From contig NZ_JAWMWH010000001.1 of NCBI RefSeq assembly GCF_037546185.1, forward strand, positions 434,001 through 498,000: 64,000 bases of DNA. Reading direction: 5' to 3'. This DNA is from Nicoliella lavandulae (GTDB taxonomy: Bacteria > Bacillota > Bacilli > Lactobacillales > Lactobacillaceae). Position numbers and translations under genes: made by a program. The first letter of the stretch is position 1; each line of letters begins with the position of its first letter. The notes beneath the pieces were generated by a model that made no database searches, was not told the DNA's origin, and saw only the letters and a program-made list of their open reading frames with translations. This document shows, piece after piece, positions 34,374 through 42,635 of this stretch.

Positions 34374-35474
34374 TTATTTATCAACGTAGGTTAATTCTTT
34401 TGAAGTGTGGGTAAATGGTTCAGCACCATTTTCAGTCACGTGCACACAATCTTCGATTCTAACTCCTGCAACGTCTGGAATGTAAATTCCGGGTTCAATT
34501 GAGAAACACATTCCCGGTTGTAATTCCATCTTATTGCCTTCCATGATGGATGGGAATTCATGTTCACTCATCCCCATTCCATGACCGAGTCTGTGGATAA
34601 AGTATTCGCCATAGCCGGCCTTGTTGATAACATCACGGGCTACAAAATCCAATTCTTCGGCAGTGATGCCTGGTTTAACTGCATCCATTGCCTTTAATTG
34701 AGCTTCCAAACAGACCTTGTAAATATCAAGTTCCTTATCGGTTGGCTTCCCAACAGCAACGGTTCTAGAGGCATCTGAAATATAACCATCATGAACGGTT
34801 CCTAGATCAAATAACACTAATTGGTTATTTTGCACCTTAATCTCACTAGTGTCACCATGTGGATTCGCCGCATGGGCACCAGCTTGCACCAAGGTGTCAA
34901 AACTCATGTTACTAACGCCACGTAATTTTAATTCATATTCCAACTTAGCGGCAATACTCATTTCAGTTACTCCAGGATGAACGGCAGCAAAACCTTGTTC
35001 AAAGGCAAAGTCTGCTTCACGGCCAGCTGCTTCTAGCTTAGCAATTTCATCTGGCGTCTTAAATAAGCGCATGTGTTCAACTAGTGAAGTTACATCCTTG
35101 TCAAAGGCCGCATCAGTGAAGACTTTTTGTAATGCTTCTTCGCGGGCAACTGGTAAGTATGACTTATCCAAAGCAATTCGTTTAGGATCAGCAACCCGTT
35201 TCTTAACTTGGTCTCCAATCATTTGCCATGGATTTTCATGGTCTAAATAGCCATAAACAGGGTGGCTAAAGCCAGTTCCCTTAATGACTTCTACTTCCAA
35301 AGCTGGTGCAAACATAAATGGTTCTTGATCTGCAAACACGACTAACGCTAAAACCCGTTCAACTGGGTCACTATAGAACCCAGTTAAATATTCAATTGTT
35401 TTAGGATCACTGATATAAGTAAAATCAGCGCCTTGTTCAGCAGTCCATTTTTGAATCGATGTTAGTTTTGACAA
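34374..35474 (-). CDS. pepQ: Xaa-Pro dipeptidase (M24 family)
   Basis: 366 residues. An N-terminal creatinase-like domain (about 1-125) precedes the pita-bread catalytic domain. Five metal ligands are visible: Asp in FDLGT, Asp in ISDASR, His in RLGHGMG, Glu in SIEPG and Glu in RIEDC. It cleaves Xaa-Pro dipeptides in the cytoplasm, the last step of proline-peptide use. Its place in the dnaN-yaaA gap is unusual for Firmicutes and suggests a local rearrangement. Confidence 0.93.
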   Translation of the reverse strand: MSKLTSIQKWTAEQGADFTYISDPKTIEYLTGFYSDPVERVLALVVFADQEPFMFAPALEVEVIKGTGFSHPVYGYLDHENPWQMIGDQVKKRVADPKRIALDKSYLPVAREEALQKVFTDAAFDKDVTSLVEHMRLFKTPDEIAKLEAAGREADFAFEQGFAAVHPGVTEMSIAAKLEYELKLRGVSNMSFDTLVQAGAHAANPHGDTSEIKVQNNQLVLFDLGTVHDGYISDASRTVAVGKPTDKELDIYKVCLEAQLKAMDAVKPGITAEELDFVARDVINKAGYGEYFIHRLGHGMGMSEHEFPSIMEGNKMELQPGMCFSIEPGIYIPDVAGVRIEDCVHVTENGAEPFTHTSKELTYVDK

Positions 35475-35510
35475 TTAAACCACCCCACAAATAATTTTGT
35501 TCGTTGGATC

Positions 35511-36644
35511 TTAGAACGTCCGAACTGGCGTTACTAGTTGAATAAAGCTGTCCCCATCTTCAGTTGGCTTAAGTGTAAATGGCCGTAATGCTGATGAGAA
35601 TGAAATTTGAATCATGGTCTTGCCGAATGAACGTAGGGCGTCCTTAACGTAATCCGGGTTAAACGAAATTTCTAATGCATCTCCATCAACAGATTCTGGT
35701 TCTAATTCTTCTTCAACAGTCCCAACGTCTGGTGAATCACCAGTTAGCTTAATCATAGCATTATTTGGGTCGATGGTTAACTTAACGACATTATTTCTAG
35801 ATGCATGGGAAAGTAGTGAGGCCCGTTCAATTGATGCCAATAAGACGGGTGCTTCTAGTTGAATTCTAGTATTTGATTCTTCTGGAATTAACCGTGAAGT
35901 ATCAGGATAGTTTCCTTCAAGTAATCTGGAGTAGAAGTACGTATCACCAAAAATAAATAATACTTGGTTTTCAGCAATCCGCATTTGTAATTCTTGATGG
36001 TCTTCAATCATCCGCGAAAGTTCACTTAGACTCTTTCCTGGAATGATGAAGTTGTATTCACGATCACTACCAGAGAAGTTGATGACACGTTGACTTAAAC
36101 GATGACTATCAGTAGCAACTGCTAATAATTGCCCATCTTTTAATACAAAGTGCACTCCAGTTAAAATAGGCCGACTTTCTTGAGTTGATACGGCGATTAC
36201 AGTTTGGCTAATGATTTCTTTAAAGATATCACCAGAAAACGTTACAGAATCGTCAGTATCAATTTCTGGTAGGTGGGGATAATTACTAGCGCTTAGTCCT
36301 TTAATTGTAAATTCTGATTGGCCAGATGTAATGGTTGCTTGTAAGTCGTTACCAACCGTTAGTTGCATGGTAGTGTCAGGTAATTTCTTAACGATGTTTA
36401 CAAAGAAACCAGCGGTTAGCACGATTGAACCTGGTTCTGTGATTTCTAGTTCGTTATCAGGATTGTCAGTTTTAATTTGGGTTTCGATTGAAATATCTGC
36501 ATTACTACCAGTTAGGATTAATCCTTCAGCATCTGCAGTAATTTTAATTCCAGTTAAGATTGGAATTGTGGTTTTAGAAGAGATTGCTCTTGAAACGGTG
36601 TTCAAACTTTGAATAAATGCTGATCTTTTGATTGAGAATTTCAT
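35511..36644 (-). CDS. dnaN: DNA polymerase III beta sliding clamp
   Basis: 377 residues, ATG at 36644. MKFSIKRSAFIQSLNTVSRAIS is the family N-terminus. Three repeated clamp domains (about 1-125, 126-250, 251-377) end in LVTPVRTF, whose pattern resembles the conserved P-M/V-R C-terminus. It encircles DNA and tethers polymerase III. Separated from dnaA by the DnaA-box cluster and DnaA-trio of oriC. Confidence 0.98.
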   Translation of the reverse strand: MKFSIKRSAFIQSLNTVSRAISSKTTIPILTGIKITADAEGLILTGSNADISIETQIKTDNPDNELEITEPGSIVLTAGFFVNIVKKLPDTTMQLTVGNDLQATITSGQSEFTIKGLSASNYPHLPEIDTDDSVTFSGDIFKEIISQTVIAVSTQESRPILTGVHFVLKDGQLLAVATDSHRLSQRVINFSGSDREYNFIIPGKSLSELSRMIEDHQELQMRIAENQVLFIFGDTYFYSRLLEGNYPDTSRLIPEESNTRIQLEAPVLLASIERASLLSHASRNNVVKLTIDPNNAMIKLTGDSPDVGTVEEELEPESVDGDALEISFNPDYVKDALRSFGKTMIQISFSSALRPFTLKPTEDGDSFIQLVTPVRTF

Positions 36645-36664
36645 AGTTTAATTTTTGCCTCCTG

Positions 36665-36870
36665 CGCTCTACAACAATAAGTAATAATAAAACAGTAGTA
36701 GTAAGGGCTGTGGATAAAGTCGCGATTTTGGACCTCATCCCTTGCCACCACTGGGATAGTGCCTGTGGATAACCTGTGGATAAACTCGATTTTCTGTGGA
36801 TAACCTGTGGATATCTTTTTTCAGCGACTAGTCATAATTTGGTTGAAAATGTTACTAAAATTATAACATT
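36665..36870. other. oriC: oriC, dnaA-dnaN part (DnaA boxes, DnaA-trio and unwinding region)
   Basis: Five same-direction DnaA boxes: TGTGGATAA at 36709, 36764, 36775 and 36795, and TGTGGATAT at 36806. Beside the 36709 box a short GC-rich spacer is followed by AGTAGTAGTAA (36694-36704), the complement of TTACTACTACT, matching the DnaA-trio element. An AT-rich stretch continues to 36665. This is the basal unwinding layout described for Bacillus subtilis. The stretch 36815-36870 is also AT-rich. Confidence 0.9.
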
Positions 36871-36872
36871 TT

Positions 36873-38228
36873 TTATCTTAGCAACTCAGTTTTTAAGTCC
36901 CCAACTTCGTCTTTAATTTGGGGATCATTATTTTTCAATGCTTTTTTGATTTTATCGTAAGCATGAATAACAGTCGTATGATCTTTACCACCAAATGCCT
37001 TGCCAATTTTTGGTAGCGAAGCATTAGTTAACTCACGAGAAAGATACATGGCGACCTGGCGCGGCCCCACAATTTCTTTGAACCGCTTTTTACCTTTGAT
37101 ATCTTTGACTTGAACGTTGTAATATGATGCAACTTTTTCTAAGATCTCATTGATATCAACATTACGGTCAATTTTAGTTGAATAATCTAAGCCGTTCATT
37201 GCATCTTCAACTAATTGTGTATTGATGACGGCTTTTGTGCCTTGGAACTTAGAATACGCTTTAACTCTTGAGAGGGCACTTTCTAACTCCCGAACGTTTG
37301 AATCTACTTTTTCAGCTAGGTATTCTAACGCTTCATCAGTGATGGAGATTTTGGCATACTTAGCCTTGCTTTGTAGAATCTTAGTTCGCGTGGCCACATC
37401 GGGCTCGTCAATGCTCACCGCTAGTCCCCAATTGAAGCGAGAAATTAAGCGATCTTGTAACTTAGCAATTTCATTCGGTAACCGATCAGAAGTCATTACG
37501 ATTTGTTTACCATCTTTGTGTAAGTCATTAAAAGTATGGAAAAACTCCTCTTGGGTCTTATCCTTACTAGAGAAAAACTGGATATCATCTACTAATAATA
37601 AGTCCACGTTGCGGTACTTTTCCTTGAACTTTTCCATTTCATTGCCGCCGTTACTATCTTTCTTAACAGCACTAACGAATTCATTAGTAAATTTCTCACT
37701 AGTAATAAATACGACATTTTTGCTCGGATCCTGTTCCAACATATAATTTCCAATGGCTTGCATTAAGTGGGTCTTACCTAAGCCCACCCCTCCATAGATT
37801 AGGAGGGGATTATAAGTAGTTCCAGGGTCTTCAGCAACTGATAGGGCCGCTGCTTGGGCAAACATATTTGGTTTACCGACCACGAACTTATCAAATGTGT
37901 ATTTTGGATTTAATTGGTTATTCTCATCATCAGCAACTGGAAATGGTTGCTTTTGTTCTTGTTCCTGTTTTGCATCATTAACTTGATCTTCAGTTACTAA
38001 TACGGGCGTGATGTCCTTACCAGTTATCTGAAATGAGTACTCAATTACCTTACTAGTAATGTTTTTTTGCCAATAATCAACGTGCAAAGGGGAAGGAAGC
38101 TGAATGGTCAGTTTGTTGTTTTCGAACTTAATGGGTTTAACGTTGCTAAACCATGTTCGGTAACTGACTTGTGTAAAATCATTTTTTAGTTCTTCATCTA
38201 ATTTGTCCCATAGTGATTTTGCATCCAA
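36873..38228 (-). CDS. dnaA: chromosomal replication initiator DnaA
   Basis: 451 residues, ATG at 38228 with a GGAGGG-like site. Domain I (1-80), linker with Gln/Glu (about 85-110), AAA+ domain with Walker A YGGVGLGKTHLMQAIGN near 146 and Walker B LLLVDDIQFF near 210, and C-terminal helix-turn-helix with the signature GKDHTTVIHAYDKI near 415. It binds the boxes on both sides of its own gene and melts oriC. Transcribed leftward; marks the boundary of the two replichores. Confidence 0.99.
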   Translation of the reverse strand: MDAKSLWDKLDEELKNDFTQVSYRTWFSNVKPIKFENNKLTIQLPSPLHVDYWQKNITSKVIEYSFQITGKDITPVLVTEDQVNDAKQEQEQKQPFPVADDENNQLNPKYTFDKFVVGKPNMFAQAAALSVAEDPGTTYNPLLIYGGVGLGKTHLMQAIGNYMLEQDPSKNVVFITSEKFTNEFVSAVKKDSNGGNEMEKFKEKYRNVDLLLVDDIQFFSSKDKTQEEFFHTFNDLHKDGKQIVMTSDRLPNEIAKLQDRLISRFNWGLAVSIDEPDVATRTKILQSKAKYAKISITDEALEYLAEKVDSNVRELESALSRVKAYSKFQGTKAVINTQLVEDAMNGLDYSTKIDRNVDINEILEKVASYYNVQVKDIKGKKRFKEIVGPRQVAMYLSRELTNASLPKIGKAFGGKDHTTVIHAYDKIKKALKNNDPQIKDEVGDLKTELLR

Positions 38229-38279
38229 ATAAAGTGCCTCCCTTCCTAAAAATACAAAAAATATTTTAGCATTAAATTA

Positions 38280-38530
38280 GGGAGTTTTCCACAGGTTGAA
38301 AAGTGATAAAAATTTGTTTCACAAGAAATGGGCTAAAGTTATCCACATTTGCATAATTCTGTGGATAAAAAATATTAATAACATAGTTATCAACAGGGGT
38401 TGTGGATAAAAAAGACGCTATAAACATTGTTATTATAGGATTTAGTAAAAGTTATCCACACCTGTGGATAAAGTTATCCACACCCTGTGGATATGTGGAT
38501 AAACCTGTGCATAACCTGTTGATAAACTGT
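38280..38530. other. oriC: oriC, upstream part (DnaA-box cluster before dnaA)
   Basis: About twelve boxes in both orientations. TTATCCACA: 38339, 38452, 38474. TGTGGATAA: 38360, 38401, 38463, 38494. Variants: 38285, 38387, 38486, 38506, 38517. This half of the bipartite origin also covers the dnaA promoter region, so DnaA probably autoregulates. The stretch 38531-38700 holds the rightward rpmH promoter region. Confidence 0.9.
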
Positions 38531-38714
38531 TAATAACTTAAAAACATTGGGGAACATAAAAGTTGCGTAACAATTTTTATTAACCGCACTGTGAACAAAA
38601 AATAGTGGCTTGGAATCGAAATAACTATTTAAAATTATTGGGAGTTGTGTTATTATATTTAGGAATTGTATTTAAACTTAAATAGAAATAAAACAAGTCT
38701 AAGGAGGGTTAGTA

Positions 38715-38849
38715 ATGAAGAGAACTTACCAACCAAAGAAACGTCATCGTGCTCGTGTACACGGCTTCCGTAAACGTATGTTAACTAGTAACGGACGTAA
38801 GGTGTTAGCACGTCGTCGCAGAAAAGGCAGAAAATCATTGTCTGTATAG
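38715..38849 (+). CDS. rpmH: 50S ribosomal protein L34
   Basis: 44 residues beginning MKRTYQPKKRHRARVHGFR, essentially all basic, with AAGGAGGG upstream. Conserved first gene of the rightward rpmH-rnpA-yidC-jag group next to oriC. Confidence 0.98.
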   Translation: MKRTYQPKKRHRARVHGFRKRMLTSNGRKVLARRRRKGRKSLSV

Positions 38850-38917
38850 ATCACTGACCATTCAGTGGTCTTTTTCATTATTAATGTATATTTTGAATCG
38901 TTACTTGGAGATGGATT

Positions 38918-39286
38918 ATGCGAAAATCATATCGCGTTAAAAAGGAAGCTGACTTCCAGACGGTATTTGAAAACCATAACTCAGTGGCTAATCGGATGTT
39001 TGTTGTTTATCAATTGGACAAGCCTAGCCAGCCTCATTTTCGAGTTGGGATTTCTGTTGGTAAAAAAATTGGGAACGCAGTTCATAGAAACTGGGTTAAG
39101 CGTCGGATTAGACAGTCACTTTTAGAGTTAAAACCAGAATTGCGCAGTGATGTGGATTTCTTGGTGATTGCCCGTCCCCATGCTTCTGGCCAATCGATGA
39201 AAGCCATCAAGTATAATTTGATTCATGTATTAAAACTAGCAAATTTACTTAATCCTGATTATAGTGAGGATCAAAAAATTGAATAA
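38918..39286 (+). CDS. rnpA: ribonuclease P protein component
   Basis: 122 residues, start MRKSYRVKKEADFQTVF after TTGGAG. The RNR-like motif GNAVHRNWVKRRIRQSL (about residues 50-68) is the RNA-binding signature. It assists RNase P RNA in maturing tRNA 5' ends. Its 3' end overlaps the yidC start. Confidence 0.97.
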   Translation: MRKSYRVKKEADFQTVFENHNSVANRMFVVYQLDKPSQPHFRVGISVGKKIGNAVHRNWVKRRIRQSLLELKPELRSDVDFLVIARPHASGQSMKAIKYNLIHVLKLANLLNPDYSEDQKIE

Positions 39287-40115
39287 AAAACTTAAAAAAT
39301 TAATTGCGTTATCTTCCGTACTTAGTTTGGCCTTTCTATTAAGTGCTTGTAGCACGACCCCAATTACTAATCACAGTACTGGGATTTGGGATGGTGGAAT
39401 TGTTTTAAACTTCTCGCGGGCAATTATCTGGTTATCCAATATCTTTGGATCCAGTTATGGAATCGGAATCATTGTGTTTACGATTATCATTCGGATTATT
39501 ATCTTACCATTGATGATTTTCCAAACTCGCAGTATGAAGAAGACGCAAGAAATCCAACCACAATTAAAAGCATTACAAAAGAAGTATTCATCTAAGGATA
39601 CTGAAACAATGCAAAAGTTGCGTGAAGAACAACAAAAGCTTTATTCAGAAGCTGGCGTAAATCCAATTGCTGGATGTTTACCATTGGTAGTGCAATTACC
39701 AATTATCTATGCACTTTACCAATCGATTTCACGGACTGAGATTTTGAAATCAGGGCAATTCTTATGGTTACGACTTGGGGATAAAGATCCATTCTTTGTT
39801 TTACCAATTCTAGCTGCCCTATTGACGTTCGTTAGTTCCTGGTTAGCAATGAAGTCACAACCAGAAACGAATGGAATGGCTACCATGATGACGATTGGGA
39901 TGCCATTGATTATCTTCTTTACAGCGCTAAATGTGCCATCCGCCCTTTCACTTTACTGGGTAATTACCAATGCGTTCCAAGCTGTACAAACCTTGGTATT
40001 ACAAAATCCTTGGAAAATGCAACGCGAACGTGATGCTAAAGAACAAGCACGTAGAGAACGTGAACATAAAGTGGCAAAGGCAATTCGTAAAGCGAAGAAG
40101 AGCCGTCGGAAATAA
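39279..40115 (+). CDS. yidC: membrane protein insertase YidC (lipoprotein type)
   Basis: About 278 residues. GAGGAT is best spaced for a TTG at 39279, inside the end of rnpA; a GTG at 39264 is the alternative. A lipobox LLSAC (Cys near residue 25) marks a lipoprotein, as in Firmicute YidC1. Five membrane segments with the hydrophilic-groove Arg in TIIIRIIILPL, the cytoplasmic hairpin with EIQPQLKALQKKY, and the INPIAGCLPLVVQLPI segment. Basic C-terminus for ribosome contact. Confidence 0.95.
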   Translation: MNKKLKKLIALSSVLSLAFLLSACSTTPITNHSTGIWDGGIVLNFSRAIIWLSNIFGSSYGIGIIVFTIIIRIIILPLMIFQTRSMKKTQEIQPQLKALQKKYSSKDTETMQKLREEQQKLYSEAGVNPIAGCLPLVVQLPIIYALYQSISRTEILKSGQFLWLRLGDKDPFFVLPILAALLTFVSSWLAMKSQPETNGMATMMTIGMPLIIFFTALNVPSALSLYWVITNAFQAVQTLVLQNPWKMQRERDAKEQARREREHKVAKAIRKAKKSRRK

Positions 40116-40130
40116 CATTAAAGCTTAATT

Positions 40131-40168
40131 AAAAGACACCAATTCTATTGAATTTGGTGTCTTTTTTT
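40131..40168 (+). terminator. terminator downstream of yidC
   Basis: AAAAGACACCAAT and ATTTGGTGTCTTTT form the stem and a T-run follows. Confidence 0.85.
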
Positions 40169-40225
40169 GGTTTGCATGTGCTATTATTATAATGTTAAGC
40201 AAAAATTACTGGAGGCTCCACATTC

Positions 40226-40981
40226 ATGAATACGTTCACCGGAAAAACTGTTGATGAAGCAATTCAAAAAGCTCTCAACACACTAGAAATCGATAAAAAT
40301 GATGCAATAATTAAAGTAATTCAAAAAGCCAAAAAGGGATTCTTCGGAATTGGCAAACGTGAAGCCATTGTCGAAGTAATCAAAAAAGAAACTGAACCAG
40401 CACCAGTTGAAGATACTGAAATTAATGAAGATATTAATGAAAAGGCATCGAATGCTGCCAAATCTGCTAGTGCTGAATATAACCGCAATAATCACTCGGA
40501 TGCTAAACCAAGTCAACGAGCTGCGGATGCAGATGAAGCAATTGATAAGCTAAAAACATATTTAGATGCCATCATTGCTCAATTAGGAATTAACTCAAAA
40601 TCAGAAATAGTGTTCAAAAATAGTAAGAGCGTTAAAATTAATTTTGACACGCAAGAAGAGGGATTGTTGATTGGAAAACATGGATTAACAATTAATGCGC
40701 TTCAAACATTAGCAGAGATTTATTTAAATCGATTAGGAATTTACCACGTAGTAGTTGAATTAGATACGGCCAATTATCGCCAACGCCGCTTAGATGTATT
40801 AGAAAAATTAGCGGAAAAAACAGCTCGTGATGTAGTTGCGGAAGGTAAACCAGTTTATCTCGATCCAATGCCATCATTTGAACGTAAGAAGATTCATAAG
40901 ACACTAGAAAATCACCAATATGTCCGCACTTACTCAGCTGGCCGGGAACCTTACCGGGCGGTCGTCGTCGTTCCAAAATAA
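40226..40981 (+). CDS. jag: RNA-binding protein Jag / KhpB
   Basis: 251 residues. Jag_N domain (MNTFTGKTVDEAIQKAL...GFFGIGKREAIVEV, 1-55), a variable acidic linker, a KH domain with GLLIGKHGLTINALQTL near 155, and an R3H domain with MPSFERKKIHKTLENHQYVRTYSAGREPYRAVVV. With KhpA it binds RNAs and influences cell elongation and division. Separated from yidC by a terminator here. Confidence 0.95.
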   Translation: MNTFTGKTVDEAIQKALNTLEIDKNDAIIKVIQKAKKGFFGIGKREAIVEVIKKETEPAPVEDTEINEDINEKASNAAKSASAEYNRNNHSDAKPSQRAADADEAIDKLKTYLDAIIAQLGINSKSEIVFKNSKSVKINFDTQEEGLLIGKHGLTINALQTLAEIYLNRLGIYHVVVELDTANYRQRRLDVLEKLAEKTARDVVAEGKPVYLDPMPSFERKKIHKTLENHQYVRTYSAGREPYRAVVVVPK

Positions 40982-41004
40982 ATTAAAAAAATAAAACAGA
41001 CAAA

Positions 41005-41033
41005 TTGACAAACCGTGGATATCACTATATGAT
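41005..41033 (+). promoter_or_regulatory. consensus promoter in the jag-mnmE gap
   Basis: A perfect TTGACA (41005-41010), a 17-base spacer and TATGAT (41028-41033) predict a start near 41040. Confidence 0.7.
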
Positions 41034-41039
41034 ATACAT

Positions 41040-41131
41040 GTTTATTTGTCGTGAAAAAAATTAATATGCTAGATGAAGTAGTGAAAGTGCTTTGTCCACG
41101 TGACTTAAGGCGTGGAGTGGGCACTTTTTTT
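41040..41131 (+). ncRNA. candidate short RNA or mnmE leader attenuator
   Basis: About 90 bases separate the consensus promoter start from an intrinsic terminator: AAAGTGC (41084-41090), CCACG/CGTGG inner arms and GCACTTT (41121-41127), followed by a T-run. No frame with a ribosome site fits inside. It is either a free small RNA or a leader whose terminator limits mnmE transcription. Confidence 0.5.
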
Positions 41132-41164
41132 GTATTGTAATTACAACGAAAGGAAGTCATCAAT

Positions 41165-42562
41165 ATGGGATTAACCACAACTGAATTTGATACGATTGCT
41201 GCGATTTCAACCCCACCTGGTGAAGGTGGAATTGCCATTATCAGAATTAGTGGTGAAGATGCAATGAAGGTTATCACCAAAATTTATCGGGGCAAGGACT
41301 TAAACCAAGTAAATAGTCACACCATTAATTATGGGCACATTGTAGACCCAGCTGATAATAATGAAACGGTCGATGAAGTCATGGTATCAGTAATGAAAGC
41401 CCCTAATACCTATACTAAGGAAGACGTCATTGAAATTAACTGTCACGGAGGAATTGTGGCAACCAATCGGATTTTACAGATTGTATTGAGTAACGGGGCT
41501 CGAATGGCTAATCCCGGTGAATTTACTGAACGGGCATTTTTAAATGGGCGCATTGATTTATCACAATCAGAAGCGGTTATGGACTTGATCGAAGCTAAAA
41601 CTGATCAATCAATGAAGGCAGCTTTAAATCAATTAGATGGAAATTTGTCTCATTTAATTCGGAATTTACGCCAAGATATTTTAGACGTTTTGGCCAATGT
41701 TGAAGTTAATATTGACTATCCAGAATACGATGATGCTGAAACCATGACGACTAAATTATTGTTGGATAAAGCTAATGAAGTTCATGCTAGCATCGAACAA
41801 CTATTGAAAACTGCTAAGCAAGGAAAGGTATTACGAGATGGATTAGCCACTGCTATTGTGGGGCGGCCTAACGTTGGAAAATCCAGTATCTTAAATCACC
41901 TCTTGCATGAAGACAAGGCCATCGTGACGAATGTGCCTGGGACCACGCGGGATGTTTTGGAAGAATACGTTAACGTTAGAGGAGTCCCGTTGAAGCTGAT
42001 CGATACGGCTGGAATTCGTGAAACCGATGACCAAGTGGAAAAAATCGGGGTGGAACGATCACGTAAATCCATCAATAGTGCTGATCTAGTATTATTAGTG
42101 TTGAATGCTAGTGAACCACTAACGAATGAAGATCGCGAACTATTGAAGTTGACTGAACACACGAAGCGGATTGTGATCTTGAACAAGACCGACCTAACTC
42201 CAAAGATTGAAATGGACACGGTAAAAGAGTTAGTGGGAGCCGACAATATTATTTCCACTTCTGCTATGAAGGCAGATGGGTTACAACCATTAGAAGAACG
42301 AATTGCAAAGTTGTTCTTTGAAGAAGGAATCGAAAATTCACAGTCGAATGTCATGGTAACAAATGCACGGCACATTAGCTTATTGAATCAAGCGATGGAT
42401 GCACTATCAGATGTCACTAATGGAATTGCTAGTGGGATGCCTGTGGATCTAGTTCAAATTGATATGACGAGATGTTGGGAGCTTTTAGGTGAAATTACCG
42501 GAGATAGCTATAACGATGAATTATTGGACCAACTCTTTAGTCAGTTCTGTTTAGGAAAGTAA
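41165..42562 (+). CDS. mnmE: tRNA modification GTPase MnmE
   Basis: 465 residues after GAAAGGAAG. N-terminal folate-binding domain (TIAAISTPPGEGGIAIIRISG), a helical domain interrupted by a G domain with Walker A GRPNVGKSSILNHL near 228, DTAGIR near 274, NKTD near 338, and the C-terminal FCLGK with the essential Cys. With MnmG it forms the cmnm5 group at the wobble uridine of tRNAs. Confidence 0.98.
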   Translation: MGLTTTEFDTIAAISTPPGEGGIAIIRISGEDAMKVITKIYRGKDLNQVNSHTINYGHIVDPADNNETVDEVMVSVMKAPNTYTKEDVIEINCHGGIVATNRILQIVLSNGARMANPGEFTERAFLNGRIDLSQSEAVMDLIEAKTDQSMKAALNQLDGNLSHLIRNLRQDILDVLANVEVNIDYPEYDDAETMTTKLLLDKANEVHASIEQLLKTAKQGKVLRDGLATAIVGRPNVGKSSILNHLLHEDKAIVTNVPGTTRDVLEEYVNVRGVPLKLIDTAGIRETDDQVEKIGVERSRKSINSADLVLLVLNASEPLTNEDRELLKLTEHTKRIVILNKTDLTPKIEMDTVKELVGADNIISTSAMKADGLQPLEERIAKLFFEEGIENSQSNVMVTNARHISLLNQAMDALSDVTNGIASGMPVDLVQIDMTRCWELLGEITGDSYNDELLDQLFSQFCLGK

Positions 42563-42564
42563 TT

Positions 42565-42620
42565 TGTGGATAACTAGTGGATAACTATTTTAAATTAAAA
42601 AGTAATTAACATGTGGATAA
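42565..42620. other. DnaA-box cluster between mnmE and mnmG
   Basis: TGTGGATAA at 42565 and 42612 and AGTGGATAA at 42576 lie in the 73-base gap, about 4 kb from oriC. They may bind DnaA to regulate mnmG or to titrate DnaA. Confidence 0.6.
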
Positions 42621-42635
42621 CTTTTGGAGGAAATT

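Noticed and set aside
37222..37746. 174-residue plus-strand frame inside dnaA
   Set aside because: Antisense shadow of a highly conserved gene, without a ribosome site.
38316..38331. TTGTTTCACAAGAAAT as a fifth parS site
   Set aside because: The central CACGTG is lost and several positions differ from consensus.
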